From: Gracilibacillus timonensis
GTDB lineage: Bacteria > Bacillota > Bacilli > Bacillales > Amphibacillaceae
Reading direction: 5' to 3'
Length of the DNA: 64,000 bases
Assembly (NCBI RefSeq): GCF_900086715.1
Contig: NZ_FLKH01000011.1
Location: 790,683 to 854,682, forward strand
Program-made: the position numbers and the translations under genes
Shown: positions 26,749 to 35,747 of the stretch, one piece after another
How the letters are laid out: every line of letters starts with the position of its first letter
Numbering within the stretch: the first letter of the stretch is position 1
Notes under the pieces: model-generated
The model's input: the letters and a program-made list of their open reading frames with translations, nothing else
What the model was told of the DNA's origin: nothing
The model's database searches: none

Positions 26749-27687
26749 TTAAGAAAAGATATGACTAATCTTATTAAATTGGACATCAGAGATCGAAACA
26801 TCCAACGTGTGTAAGTTGCTTTGCACCTGTGCCCCGTTTTTGGCACCTGGAATGATCACATCAATGGCATCATGAGCGAGGTACCAAGCTAATACTAAAT
26901 GGGCAACTTGGATCTGTTTTTGATTGGCAATTTCTCGAAGCTGTTCCACTTTGGCCAGATTGTCCCGGAATGCTTGTCCTTGAAAATGCGCTTGATTATT
27001 ACGTAAGTCTCCTTCTGGGAAGGTAGTGCTTACGTCATATTTTCCTGCTAGCAATCCGGAAACAAGTGGAAAGAAAGGCACAAAAGAAATCTGTTGCTTC
27101 TTTGTGTAATCAAAAAATGCTTGTTCCGCTTCTCGTTGAATGAGATTGTATAAACCTTGGTACACATCCACATATCCATCTTTATTTGCTTCTTTCAATT
27201 GATCGATTGAAAAATTGGAAACCCCGATCGCACGAATTTTGCCGGCGTCTTTTAGTTCTTTTAATGCACCAACTGCTTCATCTTTAGGAGTATGTTCATC
27301 TGGAGAATGTATATAAAACAGATCTATATAGTCGGTTTGTAATCGCTGTAAAGCGTCATCTACCGACTGCTTCAAAAAAGCAGGAGAATTATTCATTTTC
27401 ACTTCGCCATTGTCGAAGACATGCGCTGCCTTGGTAGCAATCACGACATCGTGGCGTTTACCCATGCCCTTGACCACTTTTCCAACCAACTCTTCTGAAT
27501 AACGCGGACCGTAGATAAAAGCAGTGTCTAAAAAGTCGACACCATGATTTATCGCGTCGCGTACCATATCCATTCCTTGTTGGTCATCCAAATTAGGATA
27601 CAGATTATGTCCACCAACCGCATTTGTCCCTAACCCAATCGGATTTACGACTAAATCGGTATTAGCAATTTTTACTTTTTGATTCAT
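26749..27687 (-). CDS. iolS: Aldo/keto reductase IolS (AKR11A-like)
   Basis: A 312-residue NADP-dependent aldo/keto reductase with the family tetrad visible: Asp and Tyr in FLDTAFIYG, Lys in IATKAAH and His in [11 protein letters not shown]. The segments [18 protein letters not shown] and [14 protein letters not shown] are almost identical to B. subtilis IolS, whose gene sits beside iolR. Here iolS lies 1.2 kb beyond the 3' end of the iol operon. The physiological substrate is not established in the family. ATG 27687 is chosen over TTG 27693 because GAGGAGG would touch the TTG. Confidence 0.9.
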   Translation of the reverse strand: MNQKVKIANTDLVVNPIGLGTNAVGGHNLYPNLDDQQGMDMVRDAINHGVDFLDTAFIYGPRYSEELVGKVVKGMGKRHDVVIATKAAHVFDNGEVKMNNSPAFLKQSVDDALQRLQTDYIDLFYIHSPDEHTPKDEAVGALKELKDAGKIRAIGVSNFSIDQLKEANKDGYVDVYQGLYNLIQREAEQAFFDYTKKQQISFVPFFPLVSGLLAGKYDVSTTFPEGDLRNNQAHFQGQAFRDNLAKVEQLREIANQKQIQVAHLVLAWYLAHDAIDVIIPGAKNGAQVQSNLHTLDVSISDVQFNKISHIFS

Positions 27688-27875
27688 ATCCAACCTCCTC
27701 GAATAATGTGGTTAACAAGGCTTTGGTTGACCGATAATGCCTTGAATCTCTTAGCCATTTTATCATATCTTTCTTTTATCCCGCCAATGGTTCACATTCG
27801 TATTTATTGTAAAGGAACATTGACAGTTAAGTGAGCTTTACATTATAATGATAAATAACAGGAGTGAGGCACAAG

Positions 27876-28082
27876 ATGAAAAATCGCATCAAAGAATGCA
27901 GGAAAGTACAAGGGATTTCGCAAGAGAAGATGGCACAGACCTTAAAGGTTTCCCGTCAAACGATTATTTCGATTGAAAAAGGGAAATACAATCCTTCCTT
28001 GCCACTTGCTATGCAAATCGCTCGGATGTTTGATCAGACGGTGGAAGAAATATTTATTTTGGAAGAGGAGGATCAAGATTGA
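27876..28082 (+). CDS. Small XRE-family regulator
   Basis: A 68-residue Cro/CI-type helix-turn-helix protein (NRIKECRKVQGISQEKMAQT, then VSRQTIISIEKGKYNPSLPL). It matches the short YozG-like regulators encoded next to membrane proteins. ATG 27876 is preferred; a GTG at 27864 abuts the GGAG ribosome site. Its stop overlaps the start of the membrane gene that follows (TGATG), so the two form a regulator/membrane pair. Autoregulation is likely but not shown. Confidence 0.85.
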   Translation: MKNRIKECRKVQGISQEKMAQTLKVSRQTIISIEKGKYNPSLPLAMQIARMFDQTVEEIFILEEEDQD

Positions 28083-28462
28083 TGACATCATATGATCGTA
28101 AGTTATTTATTATTTTTGGGATTGTATTTTTGCTGATGAGCGCATTGTTTAATGTGGCAACGATCAGTACAGGGGCATTTCCAGCAGGGCATGATATCAT
28201 GCTGCTGGCGGTGACATTGTCATGTTTTTGCAATGCTTATTTGGCACCGCAATTTGTCCAAAAAGATGAACGAGTAAAACGAATTAAGGAGCGGGGCGTC
28301 TATCTCAGCTATTTTATCGTATTGGCATTTATCATTGTTTTAACGGCTTTGCTCCATTTTGAAGTCTTGCATTTAAGTGGTTATCAAGCGATATCGCTAT
28401 TGGCAGCGTTTATGATAGGAACAGTGTTTGTTGCATTTGTCGTATTGGCTCGTAAATACTAA
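28082..28462 (+). CDS. Unknown four-helix membrane protein paired with the XRE regulator
   Basis: A 126-residue protein with four hydrophobic segments (KLFIIFGIVFLLMSALFNVA, DIMLLAVTLSCFCNAYLAP, YLSYFIVLAFIIVLTALLHF and SLLAAFMIGTVFVAFVVLA) and a basic loop KDERVKRIKERG. This resembles the membrane partner of many small XRE regulators in Bacillus (DUF2178-like arrangement), but I cannot name it firmly. The ATG overlaps the regulator's stop codon. Two small membrane genes follow and may belong to the same transcript. Confidence 0.75.
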   Translation: MTSYDRKLFIIFGIVFLLMSALFNVATISTGAFPAGHDIMLLAVTLSCFCNAYLAPQFVQKDERVKRIKERGVYLSYFIVLAFIIVLTALLHFEVLHLSGYQAISLLAAFMIGTVFVAFVVLARKY

Positions 28463-28479
28463 GAGAAAGAGGGAAATAT

Positions 28480-28656
28480 GTGAATCCTACTTTAATTATA
28501 ATCATGTTAATTGCCATGATTTTATTGACTATTATTTCTTATAAAGGTCGTAATCAACAAAAGGAATTAACACGAAAAGCATTCTACGGGACTGTTGCCG
28601 TGATGGCCAGCATGTTTATCATTATAGTGGTGACGGTGGTCATGCAAAATAGTTAA
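28480..28656 (+). CDS. Small membrane protein, first of a tandem pair
   Basis: A 58-residue GTG-started frame reading MNPTLIIIMLIAMILLTIIS, a polar middle (YKGRNQQKELTRKAFYG) and a second helix ending VTVVMQNS. AGAGGGAAA precedes the start. It lies 17 bp after the four-helix protein and is probably co-transcribed with it. A near-copy follows at 28693, which supports it being a real gene. Function unknown. Confidence 0.65.
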   Translation: MNPTLIIIMLIAMILLTIISYKGRNQQKELTRKAFYGTVAVMASMFIIIVVTVVMQNS

Positions 28657-28692
28657 TTGGGTTTGTAAATATCAAGAGAAAGAAGGAGACAA

Positions 28693-28860
28693 GTGAATCC
28701 TATTTTGATTATATTAATTGTGATTTCCATGGTTCTATTGGCTATCGTTTCTCACAAAGGGTGTAATCAACAAAAGGAATTAACGAGGAAAGGTTTTTAT
28801 GGAATCGTTGCCGTGATGGTTATTAATGTTTATCGTGATGGTAGTGGTTATGCAAAATAG
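28693..28860 (+). pseudogene. Tandem copy of the small membrane gene, frameshifted
   Basis: The frame starts MNPILIILIVISMVLLAIVS and continues HKGCNQQKELTRKGFYGIVA, clearly a duplicate of the gene at 28480. After VAVMVI it shifts frame: the downstream DNA, read in the other frame, still encodes MFIVMVVVMQNS and ends at the equivalent TAA. As read, the protein ends VYRDGSGYAK and loses its second helix. GAAGGAG precedes the GTG. Duplication followed by decay is the simplest reading. Confidence 0.6.
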
Positions 28861-28865
28861 TTAAC

Positions 28866-28900
28866 AGAAATCATCTGGTAGTTGCCACCAGGTGATTTCT
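28866..28900. terminator. Terminator between convergent units
   Basis: AGAAATCATCTGGT / ACCAGGTGATTTCT stem (one G-U), 7-nt loop. It serves the small membrane genes and the end of the iol operon. Confidence 0.8.
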
Positions 28901-28912
28901 ATTAGGGATAGG

Positions 28913-29929
28913 TTATAACGGTACCTCATTCAATTCCACTGTTCGGTTCTCCTGCCAAGATATCTTAGCTGCTAGGGCCAATCTTTCTGCTTGCAAACCA
29001 TCTTCAAACTGTGCCAAAACTGGCTCATCGTTTAAAATTGACTGAGCGAATGCATTGATCTCATCGATGTAACCTTGATTATAACGCTCTAAGAAGAAGT
29101 GTTTCGGTTTATCTTCAGTTACCGAAGTGGTGGTGCTTATTTTGACGTTGGTCGGCTTCTCATTCTCTACTTGCACCATTCCTTGATTGCCAAACACCTC
29201 AATCCGTTGATCATATCCGTAGACTGCTTGACGACTGTTATCGATCACGCCAAGGGAACCATCGGCAAAGGTGACGGTTATGATGGCGGTGTCTACATCA
29301 TCATTACGGCTGAATGTCTCATCTACTAAAGAGGCAGCCTTGACCGTAATATTTTTGATGGGCTGGCCGGATAAATAGCGGATCATATCAAAGTCATGAA
29401 TAGTCATGTCGATAAATAAGCCACCAGATCGTTGAATATATGCTTCAGGTGGTGCTTCCGGATCTCGTGATGTAATCTTAATAATATGTGGTGTGCCGAT
29501 CTCTCCAGACCGAACGACATCATGTGCCTTGCGGAAGTGATGGTCAAAGCGTCGGTTAAAGCCTACTTGAAATTTAATGTTATGTGCTTTTATCGTTTCT
29601 AATGCACGTAGCGTTTCCTCAATATCGAAGCTGATCGGTTTTTCGCAAAAGATATGTTTGTTGTTTTGCGCCGCCTTCGTAATAAAATCGGTATGCGTGT
29701 CGGTACTGGAACAGATAAATATCGCATCTATCTCGGGATCACGGAGCAGTTCATCTGCATGGTTGGTGATATGCGGAACCGCCTGCAAAAAATCGGTTTT
29801 CTGCAAGTGATCGGTATAGACGTCAGAGATCGTTTTTAAATGAAAACGATTAGATAATAGCATGTTGTGGGCGTGCAGTTGACCAATGCGTCCTGCCCCA
29901 ATAATGCCTGCGGTTACTTTTTTGTTCAT
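28913..29929 (-). CDS. iolG: myo-Inositol 2-dehydrogenase
   Basis: A 338-residue NAD-dependent oxidoreductase of the Gfo/Idh/MocA family. It has the Rossmann motif AGIIGAGRIGQLHA, EKPISFD (catalytic Lys) and GGLFIDMTIHDFDMIRYL (catalytic His). It oxidises myo-inositol to scyllo-inosose, the first step of the pathway. GGAGGTACG precedes ATG 29929. Here iolG is the last gene of the operon, about 75 bp after iolJ, unlike B. subtilis where iolH and iolI intervene. Confidence 0.9.
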   Translation of the reverse strand: MNKKVTAGIIGAGRIGQLHAHNMLLSNRFHLKTISDVYTDHLQKTDFLQAVPHITNHADELLRDPEIDAIFICSSTDTHTDFITKAAQNNKHIFCEKPISFDIEETLRALETIKAHNIKFQVGFNRRFDHHFRKAHDVVRSGEIGTPHIIKITSRDPEAPPEAYIQRSGGLFIDMTIHDFDMIRYLSGQPIKNITVKAASLVDETFSRNDDVDTAIITVTFADGSLGVIDNSRQAVYGYDQRIEVFGNQGMVQVENEKPTNVKISTTTSVTEDKPKHFFLERYNQGYIDEINAFAQSILNDEPVLAQFEDGLQAERLALAAKISWQENRTVELNEVPL

Positions 29930-30003
29930 GATCGTACCTCCAAATATAGATTCTCATTCGTACAGTTGATATGTAGCATTTCCTATTTCAAAAACAGCAA
30001 AAA

Positions 30004-30864
30004 CTATCCAGCTTTGTGCGCAGAACCGAACAATTGGATTTTTCTCGTTACTACTTGCTCGATCGCTGCCATACCCGGTCCGAGAATATCTGGAGGGCTG
30101 TATAAATCGGGCTTTTCGGTTAACAATGTGCGAATGGTTTGCGCCCAGGCTTGGTTGCATTCTGTATTCACGTTGATTTTCGCATGACCATATTGAATCG
30201 CCTTGATGATCTGATAATCGGGAATGCCTGAACCCCCATGTAAGGCGAACGGAACATCCATCAAGTTGTCTGAGATTTCTTTCATTAAATCAAAGGCTAA
30301 GTTTGGCTCCCCTTGATAGGGACCGTGCACAGAACCGAGGGCAGCGGCAAGTGCGTCCACCCTTGTCGCTGCAACTAATTGATAACATTCATTAGGGTCG
30401 GCATACTGGATACCTGATGTCACACCATCTTCGGTACCGCCAACGGAACCGATTTCGGCCTCTACCGAAACGTGGTGAGCTTTGGCGTAAGCAACGACTT
30501 CGCGTGTTCTCTGAATATTTTCTGGCAAAGGCAGGCTGGAACCATCATACATCACGGAGCTATAACCAGCATCAATCGCCGCTGTACAACGCTCAACCGT
30601 AAAGCCATGATCCAAGTGTAGGACAACAGGCACCGTAATGTTCATTTCTTCTATCATTTTTTTGGTGGTGGCAGCAATCACGTTTACTCCGCCCAAATAA
30701 TCAACAATTCGATCAGTGGAAGCGAGAATAACGGGTGATTTCTGGCGTTCTGCAGCACGTAGGATGGCTTCTACCCATTGAAAGCTGTTGATATTGAATT
30801 GGCCGACGGCATAATGATTTTGTTTAGCTTTTGGGAGCAATTCTTTTAATGTAACCAGTGATAT
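30004..30864 (-). CDS. iolJ: 5-Deoxy-5-ketogluconate-6-phosphate aldolase, apparent ATA start
   Basis: A class II aldolase of about 286 residues. Zinc and active-site motifs are VLHLDHGF, VEAEIGSVGGTEDG and LHGGSGIP, and the tail ...GSAHKAG resembles B. subtilis IolJ. It splits 2-deoxy-5-keto-D-gluconate-6-phosphate into DHAP and malonate semialdehyde. The codon 8 nt after a perfect AAAGGAGG is ATA (30864-30862), followed by SLVTLKELLPKAKQ, which aligns with the true IolJ N-terminus. The first standard start in frame, TTG 30840, would delete these conserved residues and has no ribosome site. So the start is either a natural AUA, a mutated ATG, or a base error. The ribosome site overlaps the iolE stop. 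Confidence 0.8.
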   Translation of the reverse strand: MSLVTLKELLPKAKQNHYAVGQFNINSFQWVEAILRAAERQKSPVILASTDRIVDYLGGVNVIAATTKKMIEEMNITVPVVLHLDHGFTVERCTAAIDAGYSSVMYDGSSLPLPENIQRTREVVAYAKAHHVSVEAEIGSVGGTEDGVTSGIQYADPNECYQLVAATRVDALAAALGSVHGPYQGEPNLAFDLMKEISDNLMDVPFALHGGSGIPDYQIIKAIQYGHAKINVNTECNQAWAQTIRTLLTEKPDLYSPPDILGPGMAAIEQVVTRKIQLFGSAHKAG

Positions 30865-30869
30865 AACGA

Positions 30870-31769
30870 TTACCTCCTTTCATTCGTTAGTAAAATGTTG
30901 TCGATATATTTGCGAGCGATTAAGGCATACTCCAGTGGATGGGCAAGTGCAGGGTCTTGTTCTGCCTCAACAACAATCCATCCATGATATTTCGTTTCGT
31001 TAAGGAATTGATAGATTTCGGTAAAATCAATTACACCATCACCGGGAACGGTAAACATGCCTGCCAGGAAGGCATCGCGAAAGGACAGGCCTTGTGCTTC
31101 TGCTGCCGCCATCACATCTTGACGAATATCTTTGAAATGGACATGCTTAATACGATCTCGATGTTTTGTTAAAAGGGACATGCAGGTATGATCGGAGGCA
31201 AAAATATGTCCTGTATCATAAAGAAGATGGACATAATTGGCATCCGTTGTCTCCATTAAACGATCAATTTCTGCTAAAGTTTGGACGCCCGTACCTAGGT
31301 GATGATGAAACACCAGTAACAAATCATACTCTGCTGCTATCCGACCTAAGATATTCAGCCCTTTTGCCAAAGTGACCCATTCTGAATCGTTAAAAATCGG
31401 TTTCTCGGTAAAAATATTATCGTCTAGCGCTTGAATGCTGTAGCTTTGTTCCGATACAACCGCTACTGCTGCTCCAACATCGCGCAAGTATTGACAGTGT
31501 TCGTGGAAATCCTTACTTGCTTGATCAATGCCATCACGAATGATAAAACTAGAGAACCATTTCCCCGCAATTTCCAAGTTGCGCAAGCGTAATTCTTTGT
31601 TTAGTGTTGTAGCATCCGGGAAAAATCCGCCGACCTCTGTTCCATCAAAGCCTGCAACGACAATATCACTGAGTAGATGGGAGAGGGTGTTGTCTTTCCC
31701 GATCGAAGGGATGTCGTCGTTGCGCCAACCAATTGGTGCGATGCCCCATTTAATGAATTTAGCTGTCAT
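30870..31769 (-). CDS. iolE: Inosose dehydratase
   Basis: A 299-residue TIM-barrel protein of the AP-endonuclease-2/xylose-isomerase-like family. Conserved segments are [15 protein letters not shown] at the N-terminus, [22 protein letters not shown] and [10 protein letters not shown], with His and Asp metal ligands, as in IolE. It dehydrates scyllo-inosose to 3D-trihydroxycyclohexane-1,2-dione. GAGGTG precedes the start. It follows iolD by 19 bp and is translationally close to iolJ. Confidence 0.92.
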   Translation of the reverse strand: MTAKFIKWGIAPIGWRNDDIPSIGKDNTLSHLLSDIVVAGFDGTEVGGFFPDATTLNKELRLRNLEIAGKWFSSFIIRDGIDQASKDFHEHCQYLRDVGAAVAVVSEQSYSIQALDDNIFTEKPIFNDSEWVTLAKGLNILGRIAAEYDLLLVFHHHLGTGVQTLAEIDRLMETTDANYVHLLYDTGHIFASDHTCMSLLTKHRDRIKHVHFKDIRQDVMAAAEAQGLSFRDAFLAGMFTVPGDGVIDFTEIYQFLNETKYHGWIVVEAEQDPALAHPLEYALIARKYIDNILLTNERR

Positions 31770-31788
31770 AAGCTCACCTCATTTGTGA

Positions 31789-33702
31789 TTAATATTGTCG
31801 TGCCGATTGTCGCACTTGTTGTTTTTCCTGATAAGCCTGTTGCACGTTCTCATTATTAGATACTTCCGCTACACCGACATTCCACCAAGCTTCATAACCG
31901 GCTGTCATCGTTTTAGGGAGTACCTTCATCTCGATCAAAGTGGAGACATTTTGCTGTTTAGCATCTGCAATGGCGGCCTGTAATTCAGCGGGGGTATTGG
32001 CACGGTAAACTTTGGCACCGTACCCCTCTGCAACTTTGGCATAATCAATATTTAAAATTTGGTCATCGTTGTTGCGGAACTCGGTGAAGAAACTGTTACT
32101 CCCATGCTCCATTTGCAGGTTGTTAATGCAGCCAAACCCAGCATTGTCAAACAACATGATATTAATTTTCTTATCGTATTGCAATGCAGTAACTAATTCA
32201 GTATGAAGCATAAGAAAACTGCCATCTCCAACCATTGAATAGACTTCTTGATCAGGAGCTGCTATTTTTGCCCCTAATGCACCGGCTATTTCATATCCCA
32301 TACAGGAATAACCATATTCGACATGGTACGTATTTTCTTTGCTAGGATGCCAGAGGCGCTGCATGTCGCCAGGCAACGAACCGGAGGAAGTCACCACAAT
32401 AGCATTTGGATCAATGGCCTCATTAATCGTGTATAAGGCGGTTGTTTGAGCGAATTCTGTTTTCAAACTATCTGCATATTCCTGTAAAACAGAGGCTGGC
32501 AGATGATCCTTTACTTCAGGAATAAAATCTTTCGCTTGAAACGTAATGGATCCTAAACGTTGACGTTCCTGGTTCCATTCTGCTTTTAGCTCGCTCGTTC
32601 TCGCGCCAAATGTGGATTGATAGTTTCCTAATGTTTGTTCTAACTGCTCTAGGGTTGCCCGCGCATCGGCAACAACTTGAAAGGCGTCTAATTTATAGGC
32701 TTGAAAGCGACTGACATTAATATTTAAGAACTTGGTATGATCAAAGTCAAACGCCGTCTTAGAAGATGTAGCAAAATCCGTATAGCGTGTACCGATTCCA
32801 ATAATCAGGTCTGCCTCTTGTGCAGCTTTGTTAGCGGAGAAGGTACCAGTAACTCCGAGTCCACCAAGGTTATTGGGGAATTCTGCGGAGATTGTTGCCT
32901 TACCAGCTTGTGTCTCTACTAATGGGATATCGTGTTGTTTGGAAAGGCGTGTCAGTACTGCTTGCGCCTGTGAGTATTTAGCCCCGCCTCCGACAAGGAA
33001 AAGTGGTTTTTTGCTCTGTTTGATTAACTGCGTAGCCCCTTGCCATTCTCGTTCTACTGGGGACTTACGATCCAAGTAATGTACCCGTTTTTGAAAAAAG
33101 CTTTCCTCATAATCAAAGGCTTCGCCAGCCACATCCTGACCAATCGCAATCGTTACAGGGCCTGCTGTAGCTGGATTTGTCATTACTTCAAAGGCACGAA
33201 TTAAACTGGACATAAGCTGCTCTGGGCGAGTGATGCGATCCCAATAACGAGAGACGGCACGTAAGGCGTCATTGGTTGACACGTCCGCACTATATTCCTG
33301 CTCTACTTGCTGTAAAACAGGGTCAGGCTGCCGGTTGGAGAAGACATCGCCCGGGATAAATAACACTGGAATATTATTGGCTAAAGCGGTTCCAGCTGCG
33401 GCCGCAAGATTGGCAGAGCCGGGACCGATGGATGTCGTCACGGCGTAGATTTGCTGGCGCAGCTTTTGCTTGCTGAAGGCGATAGCGGCGTGTGCCATGC
33501 CTTGCTCATTTTTGCCTTGATAGATGTTTAAACCGTCTCCATATTGTTCTAGGGCTTGACCAATACCTAGCACATTGCCATGACCAAAAATATTGAATAC
33601 CCCATCCACAAAGCGGAATTCTTCACCGTCTACATGAAGATACTGTTGTTTTAAAAACGTGACTAAGGCTTGCCCGGTTGTTAAACGAATTGTATCACCC
33701 AT
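31789..33702 (-). CDS. iolD: Trihydroxycyclohexane-1,2-dione hydrolase (ThDP enzyme)
   Basis: A 637-residue thiamine-diphosphate enzyme that opens the ring to 5-deoxy-D-glucuronate. The ThDP fold has FGHGNVLGIGQALEQ and YQGKNEQGMAHAA at the N-terminus. The C-terminal diphosphate-binding motif GDGSFLM extends to GFGCINNLQMEHG. Sequence and length closely follow B. subtilis IolD. ATG 33702 gives MGDTIRLTTGQAL, matching the known start, with AAAGGTT upstream; a longer frame to 33750 is not supported. It lies between iolC and iolE in one operon. Confidence 0.93.
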   Translation of the reverse strand: MGDTIRLTTGQALVTFLKQQYLHVDGEEFRFVDGVFNIFGHGNVLGIGQALEQYGDGLNIYQGKNEQGMAHAAIAFSKQKLRQQIYAVTTSIGPGSANLAAAAGTALANNIPVLFIPGDVFSNRQPDPVLQQVEQEYSADVSTNDALRAVSRYWDRITRPEQLMSSLIRAFEVMTNPATAGPVTIAIGQDVAGEAFDYEESFFQKRVHYLDRKSPVEREWQGATQLIKQSKKPLFLVGGGAKYSQAQAVLTRLSKQHDIPLVETQAGKATISAEFPNNLGGLGVTGTFSANKAAQEADLIIGIGTRYTDFATSSKTAFDFDHTKFLNINVSRFQAYKLDAFQVVADARATLEQLEQTLGNYQSTFGARTSELKAEWNQERQRLGSITFQAKDFIPEVKDHLPASVLQEYADSLKTEFAQTTALYTINEAIDPNAIVVTSSGSLPGDMQRLWHPSKENTYHVEYGYSCMGYEIAGALGAKIAAPDQEVYSMVGDGSFLMLHTELVTALQYDKKINIMLFDNAGFGCINNLQMEHGSNSFFTEFRNNDDQILNIDYAKVAEGYGAKVYRANTPAELQAAIADAKQQNVSTLIEMKVLPKTMTAGYEAWWNVGVAEVSNNENVQQAYQEKQQVRQSARQY

Positions 33703-33780
33703 ACGATCTAACCTTCTTTCTTCTATATGGTAAGTTATGTTTGCGGTCACCTGTACATTTTTTTTGGAACAAGGTGCTTT

Positions 33781-34761
33781 TTACGAGCGATCGCGAATCA
33801 GTTGTTCAATCTCGGCAACGGTCGGCATCGCCTCAGATGAGCTGTGTTTACTGACGACAATAGAAGCAGAGGCGCTGCCAAATTGTAAGGCCGTTTCATA
33901 GTCTTTTTCTTTAACCAAAGCATATAGGAAGGCGGAGGCATAGGAGTCACCGGCACCAAATGTTTTTAATACCTTGGTTTGATAGGCGTGGCCGTGATGA
34001 ACACTACCGTCTGGCTCATAAGCATAGGAACCATCAACGCCATGTTTTATAACCACCAGTTCTGCGCCGTGAGCAAATAAGTGTTGCACCGTCTTGTGGT
34101 TGTCTCCACCGCTTTCTAGGTTTTCCATCACATCATATTCATCACGTGTCCCAATAATGACATCAGACATTTCAGCGGCTAAGGAATAATAAATTGCTGT
34201 TTCATTCTTGGATTTCCAGGTGTATGCCCGGTAATCTAATTCAAAAATAACCTTTACGTCATGCTTTTTCGCTACATGGATTGCCTTAAACACAGCTTCG
34301 CGAGAAGGACTGAGGGCGAGGGCCGTACCAGAAACAAGTAAAATCTTTGCTTGTTTAATATAGTCTTCTCTTACTTCTGCTGGTTCGAGGAATAAGTCTG
34401 CTACATTGTCACGATACATTAAGATACTACATTCTTCAGGGCTGAGGATTTCTGTGAAGGCTAGCCCTGCTTTGCGGTCTTCGGTATCAAATACCATGTT
34501 AGAAGTATCTACCCCTTTTTCACTCATATATTGCTTGATATAATTTCCGTGCTGATCTTTAGGGATTTTACCGATGAACCCGGCTTTTAAGCCAAGCTTC
34601 CCGCTTCCAATCGCAATATTCGCTGGAGATCCACCGACATATTTGGTGAAAGTCATGGTTTCTTCCATCGGGCGGTTGTATTCATTGGCGTTTAAATCAA
34701 TACATGCCCGCCCAATCGCGATAATATCAAATTCTCTATTCTGGTGAAACGTCAGTGCCAT
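33781..34761 (-). CDS. iolC: 5-Dehydro-2-deoxygluconokinase
   Basis: A 326-residue PfkB/ribokinase-family sugar kinase. It has the N-terminal FDIIAIGRACIDLNA, the substrate motif VGGSPANIAIGSGKLG and the C-terminal catalytic signature TFGAGDSYASAF. It phosphorylates 2-deoxy-5-keto-D-gluconate to the 6-phosphate. ATG 34761 is preferred because AAAGGAG is 8 nt upstream; GTG 34770 overlaps that site. It lies between iolB and iolD. Confidence 0.92.
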   Translation of the reverse strand: MALTFHQNREFDIIAIGRACIDLNANEYNRPMEETMTFTKYVGGSPANIAIGSGKLGLKAGFIGKIPKDQHGNYIKQYMSEKGVDTSNMVFDTEDRKAGLAFTEILSPEECSILMYRDNVADLFLEPAEVREDYIKQAKILLVSGTALALSPSREAVFKAIHVAKKHDVKVIFELDYRAYTWKSKNETAIYYSLAAEMSDVIIGTRDEYDVMENLESGGDNHKTVQHLFAHGAELVVIKHGVDGSYAYEPDGSVHHGHAYQTKVLKTFGAGDSYASAFLYALVKEKDYETALQFGSASASIVVSKHSSSEAMPTVAEIEQLIRDRS

Positions 34762-34853
34762 TTTTTTCACTCCTTTGGTATCGTTGGTTGATCACCACAT
34801 GGACTGTTCGTAACGTCCCACTTCATAAAACGGACGTTGATCATCGTCTTACT

Positions 34854-35672
34854 TTATTCTCGATTAATGATCCATTCGTGATCTTTTTCGTTATGGAATT
34901 TCCATATGCGTTTAGGTCCAGCCATCACATTAAGGTAATAAGAGGCATAGCCGTCTGGTACACCTACTGGATGATAGCCTTTTGGTACAAGTACGACATT
35001 GCTATTTTCAACAGCCATTGTTTCATCAAGTGAGCGATCCTCGGTATACACACGCTGGAAGACGAACCCTTGGGGCGGGTCGATTTCATGATAGTAGCTC
35101 TCTTCTAAGAAGGATTCCTCCGGCAGGTTATCCTGATCATGTTTATGTGGTGGGTAGCTAGACCAATTGGCTGTTTCGGTAAAGACTTCGACGACTAGTA
35201 AACTGTTAGCTGCTGGATCTGAATCGGGCAAAATATTGTGTACTTGTCGTTTGTTATGATATTTTCCGCGATGTTCGACGCCGTTATCTGCTGCCTTAAT
35301 TAGTTTGGTAGGCAGTTCTCGATGAGACGGAGCGTAACAAAGGGCAACCCGTGCCTTGGTATTACCAGTGATTTTAACTGTTTTGTTGTGTGACACGTAT
35401 ACACTGTCGGTTGGTTTTCTGTCAAAGACGCTATTACGTGTTCCGACCCCTTCGAAGGTTTCGTTGCTATCTGATACCGTAATTTGACCAGTCAAGGCAA
35501 CGATACATAGTTCATGATCGGTGAGTATTTCTTCATATACACCTTGAGTTTCTAAATCAATGATCTTAAAACCAACATATTCAAGTTCTGTGTTTGCTTT
35601 GTTGACGTCGTGAATCAATGTTACACCTTTTGCCATGTTTTTCTGGATCGGTTTTTTTAATAATGTAGCCAT
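34854..35672 (-). CDS. iolB: 5-Deoxy-glucuronate isomerase
   Basis: A 272-residue cupin-type isomerase (KduI/IolB family) converting 5-deoxy-D-glucuronate to 2-deoxy-5-keto-D-gluconate. Metal-ligand histidines and glutamate lie in SSYPPHKHDQDNLPEESFLE, and the conserved tail has YYLNVMAGPKRIWKFHNEKD. GGAGGG precedes ATG 35672. It is the second gene of the operon, 75 bp after iolA. Confidence 0.92.
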   Translation of the reverse strand: MATLLKKPIQKNMAKGVTLIHDVNKANTELEYVGFKIIDLETQGVYEEILTDHELCIVALTGQITVSDSNETFEGVGTRNSVFDRKPTDSVYVSHNKTVKITGNTKARVALCYAPSHRELPTKLIKAADNGVEHRGKYHNKRQVHNILPDSDPAANSLLVVEVFTETANWSSYPPHKHDQDNLPEESFLEESYYHEIDPPQGFVFQRVYTEDRSLDETMAVENSNVVLVPKGYHPVGVPDGYASYYLNVMAGPKRIWKFHNEKDHEWIINRE

Positions 35673-35747
35673 GCTTTCGTTCCCTCCTGCGTAGAATGTT
35701 GTGGAACAGGAAGGAAACTACCCTCATCCTTCCTGTCTATTGGTTGC

